Origin: Pleurobrachia bachei | Lineage: Eukaryota > Ctenophora > Tentaculata > Cydippida > Pleurobrachiidae | Length of the DNA: 27,177 nucleotides | Assembly: GCA_000695325.1 (NCBI GenBank) | Contig: AVPN01000787.1 | Span: 9,618 to 36,794, forward strand | Direction of reading: 5' to 3' | Program-made: the position numbers and the translations under genes | Notes under the pieces: generated by a model | The model's input: only the letters and a program-made list of their open reading frames with translations | Told to the model about the DNA's origin: nothing | Database searches by the model: none | In this document: piece by piece, positions 1 to 11,203 of the stretch | How positions within the stretch are numbered: position 1 is the first letter of the stretch | How the letters are laid out: the number at the start of each line of letters is the position of its first letter

Positions 1-654
1 GAGAGAGAGGAGAGAGAGAGAGAGAGGAGAGAAAGAGAGAGATTGTCACGCTGCCAGGAATTCCTACACGCACAGTACCGACTCCAAAGGGCACCCACCC
101 ACATGCGATACAGGTACTGTGGATTTCGCGTGGTTTTGACGAAATTGCTATGACAACTGTTTGTAATGTTCTCTCACTCTCTCTCCGATTCTCTAAGTAA
201 CAAGGTTTCCTTTCCCTGTTAACAGAAGCCAAATTGGATTCCCGACAGTAGCTCTTCCACATATGGGAGCTAAAACTCGTCCCCTGCCAAGAACCAGTGG
301 CTTTCGTCGCGCGCGATACACATTTTGTGAAGAGAGCAATATTTCAGCACTGCTAAAGCCGCGCACACATGGTTCGTAGGGCCTGGATCAAATGTTGTAC
401 ATTTGTACACTCACTATCTCACCTCATTTGGAGAGAACATTGCCCCTTTGACCAAAACAAGTCAAAATCCAAATTAACAAGAGCTTAGAAAGAAAAACAC
501 TATTATACATAACATGTGGTATCTCTACAAAATATAGACTTTCCACCACCATCCCACGATAACTTGTCAGTTGTTGAGTAACAACTTGTCAGGGGATCCC
601 AGAATCATTCCTGGAGAGTGCAAATATTAGAGTGGTTAAAGATAAGGAGTCCCT
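1..654. other. 3' flank of the SPAG1-like gene with GA microsatellite
   Basis: The first 44 bases are an imperfect (GA)n microsatellite. The rest, up to the stop codon of the minus-strand gene at 655-657, shows no open reading frame with a recognisable product on either strand. It probably holds the 3' untranslated region of that gene. I did not find a convincing AATAAA-type signal on the minus strand. Confidence 0.5.
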
Positions 655-3600
655 TTAGAAAGTGTTTTTCAGTTTCTCTAGCACGCTCGCATCGTAGTTG
701 AGTTTGGAGATCATGGTATGAATAGACTTCTTGTCCTTTGAGCTGAGCAGCATCGTGATAACATCAAACCTGTGGGGAATGTAGAGTATGATAATCTCAC
801 AATGGAGTAGTGTTTTAGATCTAGTATAAACACACGCACCCCAGGTATCATACTGGTACCATGTGTTTGACCTGGGATCCAGGGAATCAAGGCTTACCTT
901 GGTGCTTTGGATAGGGCAGTCAGAACTTCAACGGCCTTAGCATCCAACTTGTTAGGTATAAAGTGAAGACTGATAGCACCACAAATACCCATCACCTAGA
1001 ATAGAGGGAGACGGGGTGTCAAATTCTGGAGAGATGGCATGAAGTGTTAGAGGGTGAATATTATTATAGGATAAAGAGTAAAGACTTTAGCGATTCTCAC
1101 TACATCGTACCATATCAGCCTCTAGCATTGGTGTAGAGAAGAGACGTCCCAGGGTGGCAGAATCACATGACTCTAGTAGTTTAGCAAACCCACTCTCATC
1201 TTTCTTTTTCTTATATTCGTTCCAGTGTTGCAGGAAGGAGAACGCTGCAGAGATAGGGGATTATTATTATTATTATTATCATATAGTAAGGGACATTATT
1301 ATACCAAGAATTCTAGGATTAATTCGATCTATCAAGTCATAATAACCAGTCCCGAGAGAGTCTGAATAAGTCATCTGCTCCACTTACAAGTTGGGGCTTC
1401 CGTTGGTTTATCAGAAGCTGCAGATCCCTGTTCCTGTCTCTTTAGCCAGGGTTTATCTTTTTTCGCCGGAGCTGGTTTTACAGTCTCTGGTTCTTTCTTC
1501 ACAGTCTCTGGTTCTTTCTTTGCTGCAGGTGCAGGCTGCTTTTTCACAGGTTCTGACTGCTTTTTCACAGGTTCTGACTGCTTTTTCACAGGTTCTGGCT
1601 GCTTTTTAGGAGTTTCAGGTTTCTTGGCAGGTGCAGGCTGTTTCCTTGCTGGCTGGGCAGGTCTCTTGACAGGTACCTCTTCCTCTGAAGATTCAGAATC
1701 GGAAGACTCAGAATCAGATGATTCCTGTACAATTTGGATCTTCTTTCCTTGTTTCTTAGGAGGAGCTGGTTTAGGGGCGGGTTTAGTTGATCCGTGCATA
1801 CCTCGCAACTGTACACCCCACAGCTTCTTCACCTGGAGGACAAACAATAATTAAATTTCATAGTGTTTCTAAGAGTTATTATCGGAAGATTATCGGAAGA
1901 TTCCACCCACCTCATCCATGAGTTGTTTGGCTGCTTTGTTCTCACTGTCAAGTTCCAGAGTTAGTTTCAGGTCCTTGAGAGCAGTAGGGTAGTCCTTGAG
2001 GGCCTTGTAAGCAGAGGCCCTTCTGTAGAGTGCCTTGATGTTCTTAGGTTCCACATCCAGGACCTTGTCAGCACACGAGATAGCCTTCTTGTTGTCACCT
2101 GGGAGAGAAGAACCACTAAGTATTATAGTAATCACAACACAGGGTGTATCAGAAGAGAGTCTTAGACAATCTGCAATATAGCTACCGCGGTAAAAGAATA
2201 ATATGGTCAATAGTACTAACCCAACTTGAGATGACAAAGTGCAGAGTTAAGCTGGGCAGGAGTCAGTTTGGGACAGAGAGTTATACATTTAGCGTAGCAG
2301 TTTAAAGCTTTTTTGTACTCCTGAGCGCCAACATGTTTGTTTCCTGAGGAGGATAGAGGATAAATAGATAGCCTAAACCACTGAAAGCTGATATACATGA
2401 GGGTTGATTGTTATTTGAGTCACTCACCCTGTTCTTTGAACTTCTGATACTGTTCCTCTCGTGTTGGCATCCTGTTAGGTTTGGACAGCACCACTCCCTC
2501 AGTAGACAGATCAGCCTTGGGTTTAGGAGAGGGAGCTGTTTCTATCTTTATCTCATCCACCTCAACAGGCTTCACCACAGGATCTACAGGCTTCTCAGTG
2601 GGAGCTGGTTTCTTGGTAGTAGGTTTAGTAGTAGGTTTAGCAGCTGGCTTCTCAACTTTGGGTGACTTCACCTCAGTTTTAGTAGGTTGCACAATAGGTT
2701 TCTCTTCCTGAGGTGCAGGTGCAGGTGCAGGTGCAGGTGAAGGTGCTGGAGTGCTCTCCTGAATAGATGAGGTTCCAGGTAGGATGAACTCGGGACATGA
2801 GGGGAGGGAGAAACTCTGGCTAACTTTAGATCTCCAGTCAGAACCATGCTTCCTACGTAGCACCTCACCAACCCTATGCATACCTTGCTGGGCTACCACC
2901 TGGAGAAGAAGAATAGGAGAGTTAGAGATGGAGACTTGCAGTTGAGAGTTAAGTTTTTTAGTAGCTGGAGAACGACATACAGAATACAAATTACGAGAGC
3001 TAGGGAAGTAACGAGATGAGAAAAGAATGAAAACACATACCAACGAGAGGAGGACATTACCTGGGATGGTTCAATAAGTAGAGTTAATCGGTAATCCTCG
3101 TATGATTTCTTGAAGTTCTCAATATTCTCAAACGCTACACCTCTTCTCAGGATACTCTTGAAGAACCGGGGATGAATCTTTAGACTGTCATTGCAGTCTT
3201 TTACACTGCCAATACAGTCACCAATCTGGAGGGAATGAGACACAGTCAGAGAGATGGCAGCTGTGGCATCGGACCTATTAACAGATCCCGGACTGGTAAT
3301 ATGTCTGGTGACTGGTCCATAGCACCATACAAGTCAGTAAAACAGTTAACCCACCTTGAGTTTGCAGGCAGCCCTGTTGCTAAGAAGCAGGGCTTTGTGA
3401 TAGGACAAGTCCTCTCGCTCCCCAATTTCATCAATACACTTGGTGTAGTGGGATATAGCCTCCCCATAGTGCCCTGTCTTAAACATTTCAGTAGCCTCAT
3501 TCTTTACAGTAGTCAACTGGGAGGGACGAGTGGGGGTTAGAATGGTGTGTAGTGTGAAGAGTATGGACCAGGGTTCAAATCGCAAACAAATCCAACTTCA

Positions 3601-4869
3601 TACCTCTTCGGGGAGTGGAGACACCATCACTCTCTTCACTTCTGGTGCAGCAGCAGTAGCAGCAGGTGCAGCGGGAGTGGACGGTGCAGCCGGAGATGGT
3701 GTAGCCTGTGTTGGTTGTTCTGTTGTTTGTTCAGGTGGTGGGACCTCGTTTGTCACTGGTTTAGTTGTAACCGGTTCAATAAGTGGTTTAGTTGTAACAG
3801 GTTCAATTAATGGTTTAGCAGGTTCCTTTCTTGTACACTCTTGTTTCACTGAAACACCAGAGTATTAAACTCAACCGGACATGTACCAATGGAACTAGCA
3901 TGCCAGGCATTAGAATGGAGCTAGCTATGATAATGTGACGTCACTAAGGGACGTGTGACATCACTAAGAGACACGTCACAATACCTGGTTTGTCCTCCTT
4001 GACAACTTGTTTCTTCCCAACAGGGCTTCTTCTACCCTGATCTCCCTCCTCATCAGAGCTGCTACTCTCTACAATCTTCATCCTCTTACCACCCTTAGTA
4101 AGGAGCTTCTCGTGCCTCTTCTTAAACTCCTCCAATAGTTGCTGGTGAGGGATGCTGGTTAGTGATGCGTTTATATTGATAGTGTGGGTTGTGGCGTGGT
4201 CAATTCAGAAAAGTAATGAAAAAAAGGCTAGTAATCTCTCACCTTGGCCCGTTTATTCTTTTCGTCCACTATGACACTTCTCTCAAGGTCTGCAGCTGCC
4301 TCTCTAATCTGTCCAATCTTCTCTCTGGCATCTGACCTCCTCAACAGGGCCTTAACATTGTCAGGTTCCCGGGTCAGTACCAGATCAAAATCTTCAATAG
4401 CCTTCACAAACCTCTCCAACCGAATCTCTGAATGGTTTATTTTAGATAAAACCACCATGAGTCTCTTGGGGGTGGAAGGAATGCAGTTCCAAACATCCTG
4501 CCCTACACATACTTGCTAGTCCCCTGTTATTAAGTGCCGCTGTTGAGGGGAACAGATCGATACTGTTGCTGTAATAGTGGATACTCTCTTGAAAGTCACC
4601 TGCCCTAAACGCCTCGTTCCCCTTCTCCTTCTCCATCTCACTGGCTCGCTCTTTGTCTGCATACGCTGCAATGAAAACAGGGGGTAAACATAGGGCTAGT
4701 TGGGTACAAAAATTCTACATAATTGACTACCTTCCCACCTCACTCACCAGCAGGATTAATAGATGCAGCAGCAGTGCTTTGTGTGGCTGGTTTAGCTGGT
4801 TTCTTGTTAGAGGGAGCAGGGGCAGTTGTGCTATTTTCAACCTTTTCACATGCCTCGTCAGGATCAAAT
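655..4869 (-). CDS. SPAG1: SPAG1-like dynein-assembly co-chaperone (three TPR blocks, RPAP3_C domain), 14 exons, 5' end unresolved
   Basis: SPAG1 (DNAAF13) family proteins help assemble axonemal dyneins in the cytoplasm, working with HSP90 and the R2TP-like complex. Exons read on the minus strand, in plus coordinates: 4748-4869, 4513-4665, 4243-4427, 3985-4141, 3604-3848, 3355-3516, 3061-3225, 2428-2899, 2221-2343, 1911-2098, 1388-1832, 1111-1244, 898-995, 655-769. All junctions are GT-AG and all phases chain without a stop. TPR block 1 lies in exons 4513-4665 and 4243-4427 (EKGNEAF, ALNNRGLA, VKALLRR). TPR block 2 lies in 3355-3516 and 3061-3225 (LLSNRAACKL). TPR block 3 lies in 2221-2343 and 1911-2098 (NIKALYRRASAY). 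Linkers are low-complexity P/A/K/E and S/D/E. The last three exons (HWNEYKKKKDESGF, LGRLFSTPMLEADM) match the RPAP3 C-terminal domain. Three TPR blocks favour SPAG1 over RPAP3, which has two. The first exon is missing or is the tiny candidate at 5327-5343. Confidence 0.88.
1260..1280. repeat. ATT trinucleotide microsatellite in a SPAG1 intron
   Basis: About seven ATT units lie just upstream (in the minus-strand sense) of the acceptor of exon 1111-1244, within the polypyrimidine-tract side of the intron. Confidence 0.8.
1480..1612 (-). repeat. Tandem coding repeats in the SPAG1 linker (KKQ-S/P-EPV units)
   Basis: Inside exon 1388-1832 a 21-24-nt unit repeats three times (QSEPVKK or QPEPVKK units) and a second unit (KKEPETV) repeats twice. 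The linker between TPR block 3 and the C-terminal domain is therefore a fast-evolving minisatellite-like disordered segment. A similar (PA)n run encoded by GCAGGT repeats lies at about 2716-2745 in exon 2428-2899. Confidence 0.75.
3935..3978. repeat. 20-bp tandem repeat with CRE-like TGACGTCA inside a SPAG1 intron
   Basis: Two 20-bp units (3935-3954 and 3955-3974) start GTGACGTCACTAAG and GTGACATCACTAAG, followed by a partial third (GTCAC). The first unit contains a perfect palindromic CRE, TGACGTCA. They sit in the intron 3849-3984. Confidence 0.7.
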
Positions 4870-5486
4870 CTGAATGGGGTATATATTGGTTAGTCAACAG
4901 CTCTCAAAATGTCCTGTGATGGCCTCCAGGTCCTGAACTATGCGTTTCAGGGGGAGCCAGGTGCAATAAGTGATAATGTGTGTTCCGGGGTTTGGCAGGG
5001 AGATACTGTTGAATCTTTACAATTCTCTAACTCTGGGAATGCGGACCTCGATACGGCATCTGACTACTATAGAGCCCGTATAGCGCCCAGTGGTAAGTGT
5101 TTAGATACCAACATCCCTTTTATAGATCTCGTCCTCTCTCCGGCACCCCTGGAATTGGACACTTTCACACATGAATAATTACGGTGCAAACTGCAACTCA
5201 AGGGTGTAACTCGTAGTCAGTTCATTTCTAAACTTAGATATTTCCTAGTTAGAGATACTGATCTACAATGATAACATCTGTGACGATGGTGTCGACTGTT
5301 GTTATACTAGTAGGTCCAACTTTTACCGGCTGCAGCTGTACATGTTTATCTACCCAGGATGAGAGAGAGAACGTGAGAGAAAGTGTGAGAGAGAGAAGTT
5401 AGAGAGAGAGAAAGATAAAGAGAGAAAAAGAAAGGGGAGATGGCTGCAGTGTACAGTTGTTGTTCTTCTTTTGTGTATCACCGAAG
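4870..5486. promoter_or_regulatory. Head-to-head intergenic region between the SPAG1-like and TRPM-like genes
   Basis: The two genes diverge from this interval, so it probably carries both promoters. A GA/purine-rich stretch lies at about 5360-5440. There is a plus-strand open frame at 4909-5178 (89 codons), but I recognise nothing in it and it has no gene-like context. No clear TATA box was seen. The promoter call rests on position only. Confidence 0.35.
5327..5343 (-). CDS. Candidate initiating micro-exon of the SPAG1-like gene
   Basis: On the minus strand an ATG at 5341-5343 opens a short stretch (MYSCS plus two bases) that ends at a GTAAAA donor. Its phase (two bases left over) fits the next exon at 4869, which begins with the third base of a codon followed by FDPDEACEK. 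This would make a 457-bp first intron. SPAG1 proteins usually have a longer N-terminus before the first TPR, so the true start may be elsewhere. This is inference from phase only. Confidence 0.2.
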
Positions 5487-7058
5487 ATGCAGGCGCTACA
5501 ACGCAGTTTAACCAATGATATCCTTATGGGGGACCTCAGCCAGAGAGAACAACAGGAAGAGAATGAGGGGCAGCAGGAAGAGGGAGGGAAAAGTAACAAG
5601 ATACGGATCCGATCTACCTATCTGACGGTAATATTTAGTCTACCCCTTCACAGAATTACTACTTCCGCTACTTCTAGTCCCTCACCGCTATGCTGTAAAG
5701 AAGGGTTAGAACATAACAAAGATCTAACCATCTCCCCGAGTCTAGAAGGTGGATGAAGAACCCCAGACGGCCGATCATATCAAGTACTTTACCAGAAGCA
5801 GAAGTGATGCTAGAAACACCATGCAACAAGTAATACCCCCCTTCTTTTTTAATTTATAATTAACTACATCCCGCTAAAAACTAAACACAATATCTCTCAC
5901 TGTAGAAGTTCAAGAAGATCGTTGCTCAAGTAGCTGATATAAAAATGAGGATGTGCTTTAAAGCAGTACCTACCAAAAACGGTAAATATCTAGCTAACCT
6001 TTGACTAATAGTATAATCACTAATCCCCGAGACTAATGAAGTATCCAACCTCTGATAAATCTTCTAAACTAAAACATTATCTAATGTTTCCAGATCTGAC
6101 TATATGTGGGTGTGGGAGGTCAGTAGACGATGATTGTCATACTGAGTTTGCAGAAGATGGAGAGGAGGGGACTTGGAACCATCGGGAACATACTATCGCC
6201 ATGTCAACAAGTAACATCATACTTCATTAGAACATCACTTGAACACGTTAATGACATCATTTGAATTTTGACTAGCCTAGTATAGCACCCAAAATGAATA
6301 CTATCTTACCCCTTCCCCCCATTGCTAGACGCCCAGGGTAGGCTGTGCTTCAAGAACAGGGTCGAAAAGAATGCCAAGTTTCTGCGGCTAGATTCTGAAA
6401 CTAAAGAGAGCATTGTAGTGGACCATATTTACAATGTTTGGAATCTACCAAAACCTGGTTAGTAATAACTAACACCAAGTCAGATCATTGGTTACGCTAG
6501 CAAGGGGTTACTTCGTTACCAAGTCCGATCACTATAATGACGAGAACATCATCTACACTACTAGGTCGGATCAAATAACATACCAATCCCTCCAGGTGTG
6601 ATATTGATGATCAATGGATCATTGTTGGGGTTCACGATCAGCCCCAAGATGGAGAAGATCATCCAGAGAGGTATTATCAAGGCTGCTATTACTACCAATG
6701 GTTGGATAACTACCTCTGGGGTTAACAGTGGGTATGTAGAGGTCTGGTCTGGTGGGGACTTATTACACTTAGTCTCTAGTCTCTTCTTTTGAATAACTAG
6801 CGCACCCATTGTGGACTGTGGCCTGGGGCCCTGTGTGGTGTGTCAATATAACTCCCTCCACTCCCTACTAGGTATGTGGTGAAGATAGGAGAGGCGTTGG
6901 AGATGAACAATAACTCTGTGCCATGTATTGGGTTCTGTAGTTACGGGTGTCTACCTGATAATGTTATGGAGGAGTTAACACACGCTACCTCCCAACAGAG
7001 TGTTACCTATCCCTTCCAAGAGGCAGGCTCTGCTGATCCTACGTGTAGTGCTGACCAT
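5487..7058 (+). CDS. TRPM-like channel, N-terminal exons 1-7 (SLOG/MHR region, first half)
   Basis: TRPM channels are tetrameric cation channels with a large cytosolic N-terminal melastatin homology region built on a SLOG fold. Exons: 5487-5627, 5749-5829, 5906-5981, 6094-6210, 6329-6457, 6596-6731 and 6872-7058; phases chain. TRPM landmarks are CGCGRSVDD (the cysteine-rich N-terminal motif), then PKPGVILMINGSLLGF, then RGIIKAAITTNGWITTSG, then SGYVVKIGEAL. These follow the order of human TRPM MHR1-2. An upstream in-frame ATG at 5457 is an alternative start. The end of exon 7 at 7058 uses a weak GTGATT donor, chosen because it precedes an in-frame stop and leaves phase 0, as the next exon needs. 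Confidence 0.8.
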
Positions 7059-7255
7059 GTGATTGAAACTAGTTTTAATGAACTGTTGTACTTGACTTAA
7101 CTCATAGAGTGCACTCGCTCGCTTTTAGGAAACAAAATGCGGTGTGAGCCACATAATACTTTTCTGCTCCTCAACGTTTTGACAAAACCCTTTCGACATA
7201 AATCATTCAGAAAACACATCGACCGAGACTGGGTACTAAATGTTTCCTATTTCAG

Positions 7256-8183
7256 ATTCGGCCCGGTGAAGCAAGACAGAATCTGGAGGAGAACCACTCC
7301 CATTTCATTCTCTCTGATAATGGGGGTGTGTCACAATGGGGTAGTGAGAGCTATCTCAGGACCCGAGTTGAGAGCCATTTCAAGGATGAACTAGGGGTAA
7401 GCTTCTGATTGACGTACCCATAAGCAATCTTATAACCCCACTATTAAATTGTGTTCAGGTGCCTCTGGTGCAGATAATTCTACAGGGAGGGGAGGGTGCT
7501 GCCCGACATCTTCTTAACGTTCTAGAGAAGAATGTGCCCACTGTTCTGGTATATGGGTCTGGTGGAATCTGTGACCTGATAGTCAACATCATCAGACATG
7601 AGGATGAATTGGTAAATAGAGAGGCTGACATGTATTAGATAGAGGTTGTAACACTAGTGTAACAGCTTGATAACCCCACAGAACGAGGGAGGAGGATTGA
7701 GAGTGCAGAGCAAGTTGAAAGGCAAGATAAGATCTAACAAGAGTAGTAGGAGGACTAGCGTGGTCAGTACGCCCGGAGAGAGATCTTGTTCGTGTAGGAA
7801 AACTACAGAACTCAGATCTGATGATATGGACACTGGTATAGATTTCTGGTGCCCAGATATCGAGCATTTCTTCAAAGATGCTGACCTGAATATAGCGCTG
7901 GTACGTTTATAATGCACATCACGCCTAGGGTCCCCAACCCAGAATTAAGAATACTATTCTTATTACAACATTGTGTAGTCTCCCCCGTCTCAACACTCCT
8001 CTTTTGCCACAGAGAGATAACCAGGAGCGGTACCCCAAGTTCCTGTCTCGTATCAGGGCTGCAGTTGGGACCTACAGAGATCTCTTGATATTGTTTGACA
8101 TGGAGGACCAGCATTATGATGGGCTGGATACAGCCCTGTTAGAGGGACTCATCAGGGCACAGGAACTAGCTGCAGAAAAACAG
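7256..8183 (+). CDS. TRPM-like channel, exons 8A-11A (SLOG/MHR second half, copy A)
   Basis: Four exons, each a whole number of codons and phase 0 at both ends: 7256-7396 (47 codons), 7459-7611 (51), 7682-7900 (73), 8013-8183 (57). The first has ENHSHFILSDNG, equivalent to the TRPM 'NHTHFILVDDG' block. The second has VPLVQIILQGGEGAARHLL and VLVYGSGGICDLI, equivalent to the 'VVLEGGPNT...VVCDGSGRAADLL' nucleotide-sugar pocket of the SLOG fold. The third has a basic Ser/Arg-rich insert. The fourth has KFLSRIRAAV and ALLEGLIRAQEL. This is the first of three tandem copies of the same cassette. Confidence 0.8.
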
Positions 8184-8320
8184 GTGAATAGGGATCCACT
8201 TTATATGTGCTGACTAGGTGCAGGGAGTTACTAATTCCTAATGTCTTGTAACATAACTGTCATGTACGGCACGGTTCGGAGATGGCAGCCGTGTGTAAGA
8301 ATTCCAACTTCATATTCCAG

Positions 8321-8487
8321 GACGGACCAGGAGTAGCCCGTAGTAGCCAGGATGTGGGAGAGAGTGTAGTTACGGGTGTCTACCTGATAATGTTATGGAG
8401 GAGTTAACACACGCCACCTCCCAACAGAGTGTTACCTATCCCTTCCAAGAGGCAGGCTCTGCTGAACCTACGTGTAGTGCTGACCAT
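8321..8487 (+). pseudogene. Chimeric TRPM exon at the A/B duplication junction (exon 12 fused to exon 7)
   Basis: The sequence runs from the exon-12 acceptor (DGPGVARSSQDVGES) straight into the middle of exon 7 at about 8364, with no intron. Exon 7 is entered one frame off, so the reading continues VVTGVYLIMLWRS and stops. At 167 nt it is not a multiple of three. If included it would end the protein early; if skipped, exon 11A joins exon 8B in frame. It is a direct consequence of the tandem duplication breakpoint. Confidence 0.75.
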
Positions 8488-8683
8488 GTGATTGAAACTA
8501 GTTTTAATGAACTGTTGTACTTGACTAACTCATAGAGTGCACTCGCTCGCTTTTAGGAAACAAAATGCGGTGTGAGCCACATAATACTTTTCTGCTCCTC
8601 AACGTTTTGACAAAACCCTTTCGACATAAATCATTCAGAAAACACATCGACCGAGACTGGGTACTAAATGTTTCCTATTTCAG

Positions 8684-9611
8684 ATTCGGCCCGGTGAAGC
8701 AAGACAGAATCTGGAGGAGAACCACTCCCATTTCATTCTCTCTGATAATGGGGGTGTGTCACAATGGGGTAGTGAGAGCTATCTCAGGACCCGAGTTGAG
8801 AGCCATTTCAAGGATGAACTAGGGGTAAGCTTCTGATTGACGTACCCATAAGCAATCTTATAACCCCACTATTAAATTGTGTTCAGGTGCCTCTGGTGCA
8901 GATAATTCTACAGGGAGGGGAGGGTGCTGCCCGACATCTTCTTAACGTTCTAGAGAAGAATGTGCCCACTGTTCTGGTATATGGGTCTGGTGGAATCTGT
9001 GACCTGATAGTCAACATCATCAGACATGAGGATGAATTGGTAAATAGAGAGGCTGACATGTATTAGATAGAGGTTGTAACACTAGTGTAACAGCTTGATA
9101 ACCCCACAGAACGAGGGAGGAGGATTGAGAGTGCAGAGCAAGTTGAAAGGCAAGATAAGATCTAACAAGAGTAGTAGGAGGACTAGCGTGGTCAGTACGC
9201 CCGGAGAGAGATCTTGTTCGTGTAGGAAAACTACAGAACTCAGATCTGATGATATGGACACTGGTATAGATTTCTGGTGCCCAGATATCGAGCATTTCTT
9301 CAAAGATGCTGACCTGAATATAGCGCTGGTACGTTTATAATGCACATCACGCCTAGGGTCCCCAACCCAGAATTAAGAATACTATTCTTATTACAACATT
9401 GTGTAGTCTCCCCCGTCTCAACACTCCTCTTTTGCCACAGAGAGATAACCAGGAGCGGTACCCCAAGTTCCTGTCTCGTATCAGGGCTGCAGTTGGGACC
9501 TACAGAGATCTCTTGATATTGTTTGACATGGAGGACCAGCATTATGATGGGCTGGATACAGCCCTGTTAGAGGGACTCATCAGGGCACAGGAACTAGCTG
9601 CAGAAAAACAG
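8684..9611 (+). CDS. TRPM-like channel, exons 8B-11B (copy B of the duplicated cassette)
   Basis: Exons 8684-8824, 8887-9039, 9110-9328 and 9441-9611, displaced exactly 1428 bp from copy A. By eye the exons and introns are identical to copy A over this stretch. A few differences occur just upstream (for example one missing T near 8525 and a GAT-to-GAA change in the exon-7 part). Such identity, introns included, means a very recent duplication, gene conversion, or an assembly duplication. Confidence 0.7.
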
Positions 9612-9748
9612 GTGAATAGGGATCCACTTTATATGTGCTGACTAGGTGCAGGGAGTTACTAATTCCTAATGTCTTGTAACATAACTGTCATGTACGGCAC
9701 GGTTCGGAGATGGCAGCCGTGTGTAAGAATTCCAACTTCATATTCCAG

Positions 9749-9951
9749 GACGGACCAGGAGTAGCCCGTAGTAGCCAGGATGTGGGAGAGAGTCAGTTGT
9801 CTGGTGTCCAAGTAGCTCTAGGATGGAGTGTAGTTACGGGTGTCTACCTGATAATGTTATGGAGGAGTTAACACACGCTACCTCCCAACAGAGTGTTACC
9901 TATCCCTTCCAAGAGGCAGGCTCTGCTGATCCTACGTGTAGTGCTGACCAT
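9749..9951 (+). pseudogene. Chimeric TRPM exon at the B/C duplication junction
   Basis: Like the A/B junction exon but longer: exon 12 continues 36 nt further (QLSGVQVALGW) before jumping at about 9828 to the very same base of exon 7. The 203-nt exon again shifts frame and meets the same stop. The left breakpoint is shared with the A/B junction and the right one is not. Confidence 0.75.
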
Positions 9952-10125
9952 GTGATTGAAACTATAGTTTTAATGAACTGTTGTACTTGACTTAACTCAT
10001 AGAGTGCACTCGCTCGCTTTTAGGAAACAAAATGCGGTGTGAGCCACATAATACTTTTCTGCTCCTCAACGTTTTGACAAAACCCTTTCGACATAAAACT
10101 GAATACTTAATATTTCCTATTTCAG

Positions 10126-11066
10126 ATTCGGCCTGGCGAGGCAAGACAGAATCTGGAGGAGAACCATTCCCATTTCATTCTCTCTGATAATGGGGGTGTT
10201 TCACAATGGGGTAGTGAGAGCTACCTTAGGACCCGAGTTGAGAGCCATTTCAAGGATGAACTAGGGGTAAGCTGCTGATTCTAGATGAGGTTGTTTGGAA
10301 CCAGTAAATAGTAAACCAATTATCATAATTAACATTTTCAGGTGCCTCTGGTTCAGATAATTCTACAGGGAGGGGAGGGTGCTGCAAGACATCTTCTTAA
10401 CGTCCTGGAGAAGAATGTGCCTACTGTACTGGTCTATGGATCTGGTGGGATCTGTGACCTGATAGTCAACATCATCAGACATGAGGATGAATTGGTAAAT
10501 AGAGAGGCTGACATGTATTAGATAGAGGTTGTAACACTAGTGTAACAGCTTGATAACCCCACAGAATGAGGGAGGAGGATTGAGAGTGCAGAGCAAGTTG
10601 AAAGGCAAGATACGATCTAACAAGAGTAGTAGGAGGACTAGCGTGGTCAGTACGCCCGGAGAGAGATCTTGTTCGTGTAGGAAAACTACAGAACTCAGAT
10701 CTGATGATATGGACACTGGTATAGATTTCTGGTGCCCAGATATCGAGCATTTCTTCAAAGATGCTGACCTGAATATAGCGCTGGTACGTTTATAATGCAC
10801 ATCACGCCTAGGGTCCCCAACCCAGAATTAAGAATACTATTCTTATTACAACATTGTGTAGTCTCCCCCGTCTCAACACTCCTCTTTTGCCACAGAGAGA
10901 TAACCAGGAGCGGTACCCCAAGTTCCTGTCTCGTATCAGGGCTGCAGTTGGGACCTACAGAGATCTCTTGATATTGTTTGACATGGAGGACCAGCATTAT
11001 GATGGGCTGGATACAGCCCTGTTAGAGGGACTCATCAGGGCACAGGAACTAGCTGCAGAAAAACAG
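10126..11066 (+). CDS. TRPM-like channel, exons 8C-11C (copy C, mosaic)
   Basis: Exons 10126-10266, 10342-10494, 10565-10783 and 10896-11066. Exons 10C and 11C and their introns are near-identical to A and B. From about 10098 to 10491 the copy differs: the upstream intron lacks about 40 bp, intron 10267-10341 is 75 nt and unalignable to the 62-nt intron of A and B, and exons 8C and 9C carry a dozen or more substitutions that I read as all synonymous (for example CCCGGTGAA to CCTGGCGAG). This copy continues directly into the rest of the gene. Confidence 0.75.
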
Positions 11067-11203
11067 GTGAATAGGGATCCACTTTATATGTGCTGACTAG
11101 GTGCAGGGAGTTACTAATTCCTAATGTCTTGTAACATAACTGTCATGTACGGCACGGTTCGGAGATGGCAGCCGTGTGTAAGAATTCCAACTTCATATTC
11201 CAG

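Noticed and set aside
1480-1612. Regularly spaced repeats that could suggest a CRISPR-like array
   Set aside because: The units are head-to-tail coding repeats without unique spacers, inside a eukaryotic exon.
4909-5178. 89-codon plus-strand frame between SPAG1 and TRPM
   Set aside because: No recognisable domain, no splice or promoter context; kept only as a note in the intergenic entry.
7137-7394. 85-codon frame in TRPM copy A, repeated in copy B
   Set aside because: It crosses the intron/exon 8 boundary in the wrong frame, and its identity in copy B comes from the tandem duplication, not protein conservation.
8148-8170. Minus-strand CTGATGAGTCC in the TRPM exon, like the start of a classical hammerhead
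   Set aside because: No GAAA or closing helix follows; it is exon 11 coding sequence, repeated in all three copies.
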